Source: JAYWGN01 sp043778255
GTDB lineage: Bacteria > Bacteroidota > Bacteroidia > Chitinophagales > Chitinophagaceae
Direction of reading: 5' to 3'
Assembly (NCBI GenBank): GCA_043778255.1
Contig: JAYWGN010000039.1
Coordinates: 1-6,335 of the forward strand
DNA length: 6,335 bases
The position numbers were made by a program, and so were the translations under genes. Below, one piece after another: positions 6,245-6,335 of the stretch. A model generated the notes under the pieces. The model had not been told where the DNA came from, did not search any database, and saw only the letters and a program-made list of their open reading frames with translations. Each line of letters begins with the position of its first letter. The stretch's first letter is position 1.

Positions 6245-6273
6245 GAGTCTGCCTCAAACGAAGCAGACTCTTT
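6242..6273 (-). terminator. Strong hairpin, likely terminator of the minus-strand gene
   Basis: A perfect 11-bp inverted repeat: aaagagtctgc at 6242-6252 and gcagactcttt at 6263-6273, with a 10-base loop. It begins five bases beyond the stop codon of the minus-strand frame at the right edge. Read on the minus strand the stem ends in TTT and continues T-GG-TTT, giving a T-rich exit. On the plus strand it is followed by only TTT then A's, so it would work mainly for the minus strand, with some bidirectional use possible. Confidence 0.75.
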
Positions 6274-6278
6274 AAAAA

Positions 6279-6335
6279 TTACACTTTATAAATAGATTTT
6301 ATTTTTTCTAAAAACTCTTCTTTTTTTCTCCTACT
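6279..6335 (-). CDS. C-terminal end of a minus-strand gene (rest outside window)
   Basis: On the minus strand the last 18 codons before the window edge read SRRKKEEFLEKIKSIYKV and end in TAA (6281-6279). The strongly charged, helix-like tail looks like a genuine protein C-terminus. The hairpin directly after the stop supports a real gene end convergent with the plus-strand cluster. Too little is visible to assign a function. Confidence 0.55.
   Translation of the reverse strand, partial: SRRKKEEFLEKIKSIYKV

Noticed and set aside
1..6335. CRISPR array, tRNA, rRNA, riboswitch or insertion sequence
   Set aside because: The only tandem repeats are in-frame coding repeats. No spaced identical repeats, cloverleaf-like arms, transposase motifs or terminal inverted repeats were found by reading both strands.

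Overview
The window is AT-rich bacterial DNA that looks like Bacteroidota, probably a Chitinophagaceae/Sphingobacteriia-type genome. The evidence is fourfold. Start codons are preceded by A/T-rich 'aataaa' leaders with no Shine-Dalgarno sequence. Signal peptides end in A|Q, the Bacteroidota 'Q-rule'. Small lipoproteins are abundant. The first gene carries the 'LDIKSTTKG' and 'NVGIGTxxP' phrases typical of Bacteroidota fibre-like proteins. The taxon is inferred from these features only.

Layout. Positions 1-2031 hold the 3' part of a large fibre/adhesin-like gene whose reading frame is open at base 1, so its start lies upstream. It has an N-terminal stalk segment, a long array of YadA-head-like ~17-residue repeats, two NVGIGT modules and a short C-terminal beta-rich domain. 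Seven smaller genes follow on the same strand (2044-6006), most separated by only 1-29 bp. Three have signal peptidase I-type signals (2044, 2572, 4681) and four have lipoboxes (3017, 3334, 3630, 4074). Every complete product is therefore predicted to leave the cytoplasm. None can be given a firm function from sequence alone. Between the second and third genes (2461-2571) lies a decayed copy of the fibre gene's C-terminal end, which points to past duplication or 3'-end replacement.

Positions 6007-6278 are non-coding. They contain a palindrome that may end the operon, a locally GC-richer island flanked by a 10-bp direct repeat, and a strong 11-bp-stem hairpin. At the right edge (6279-6335) the last 18 codons of a minus-strand gene converge on that hairpin, which is probably its terminator.

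How the genes may work together is inference. The arrangement suggests a co-transcribed envelope or surface set headed by a repetitive fibre protein, with small lipoproteins and secreted proteins as accessory parts. Two adjacent lipoproteins (3017, 3334) are diverged paralogues sharing a four-cysteine pattern. The most notable observations are the fibre C-terminus remnant, the synonymously diverged decapeptide repeat at 2341-2400, the cysteine-patterned lipoprotein pair, and the all-exported gene cluster.
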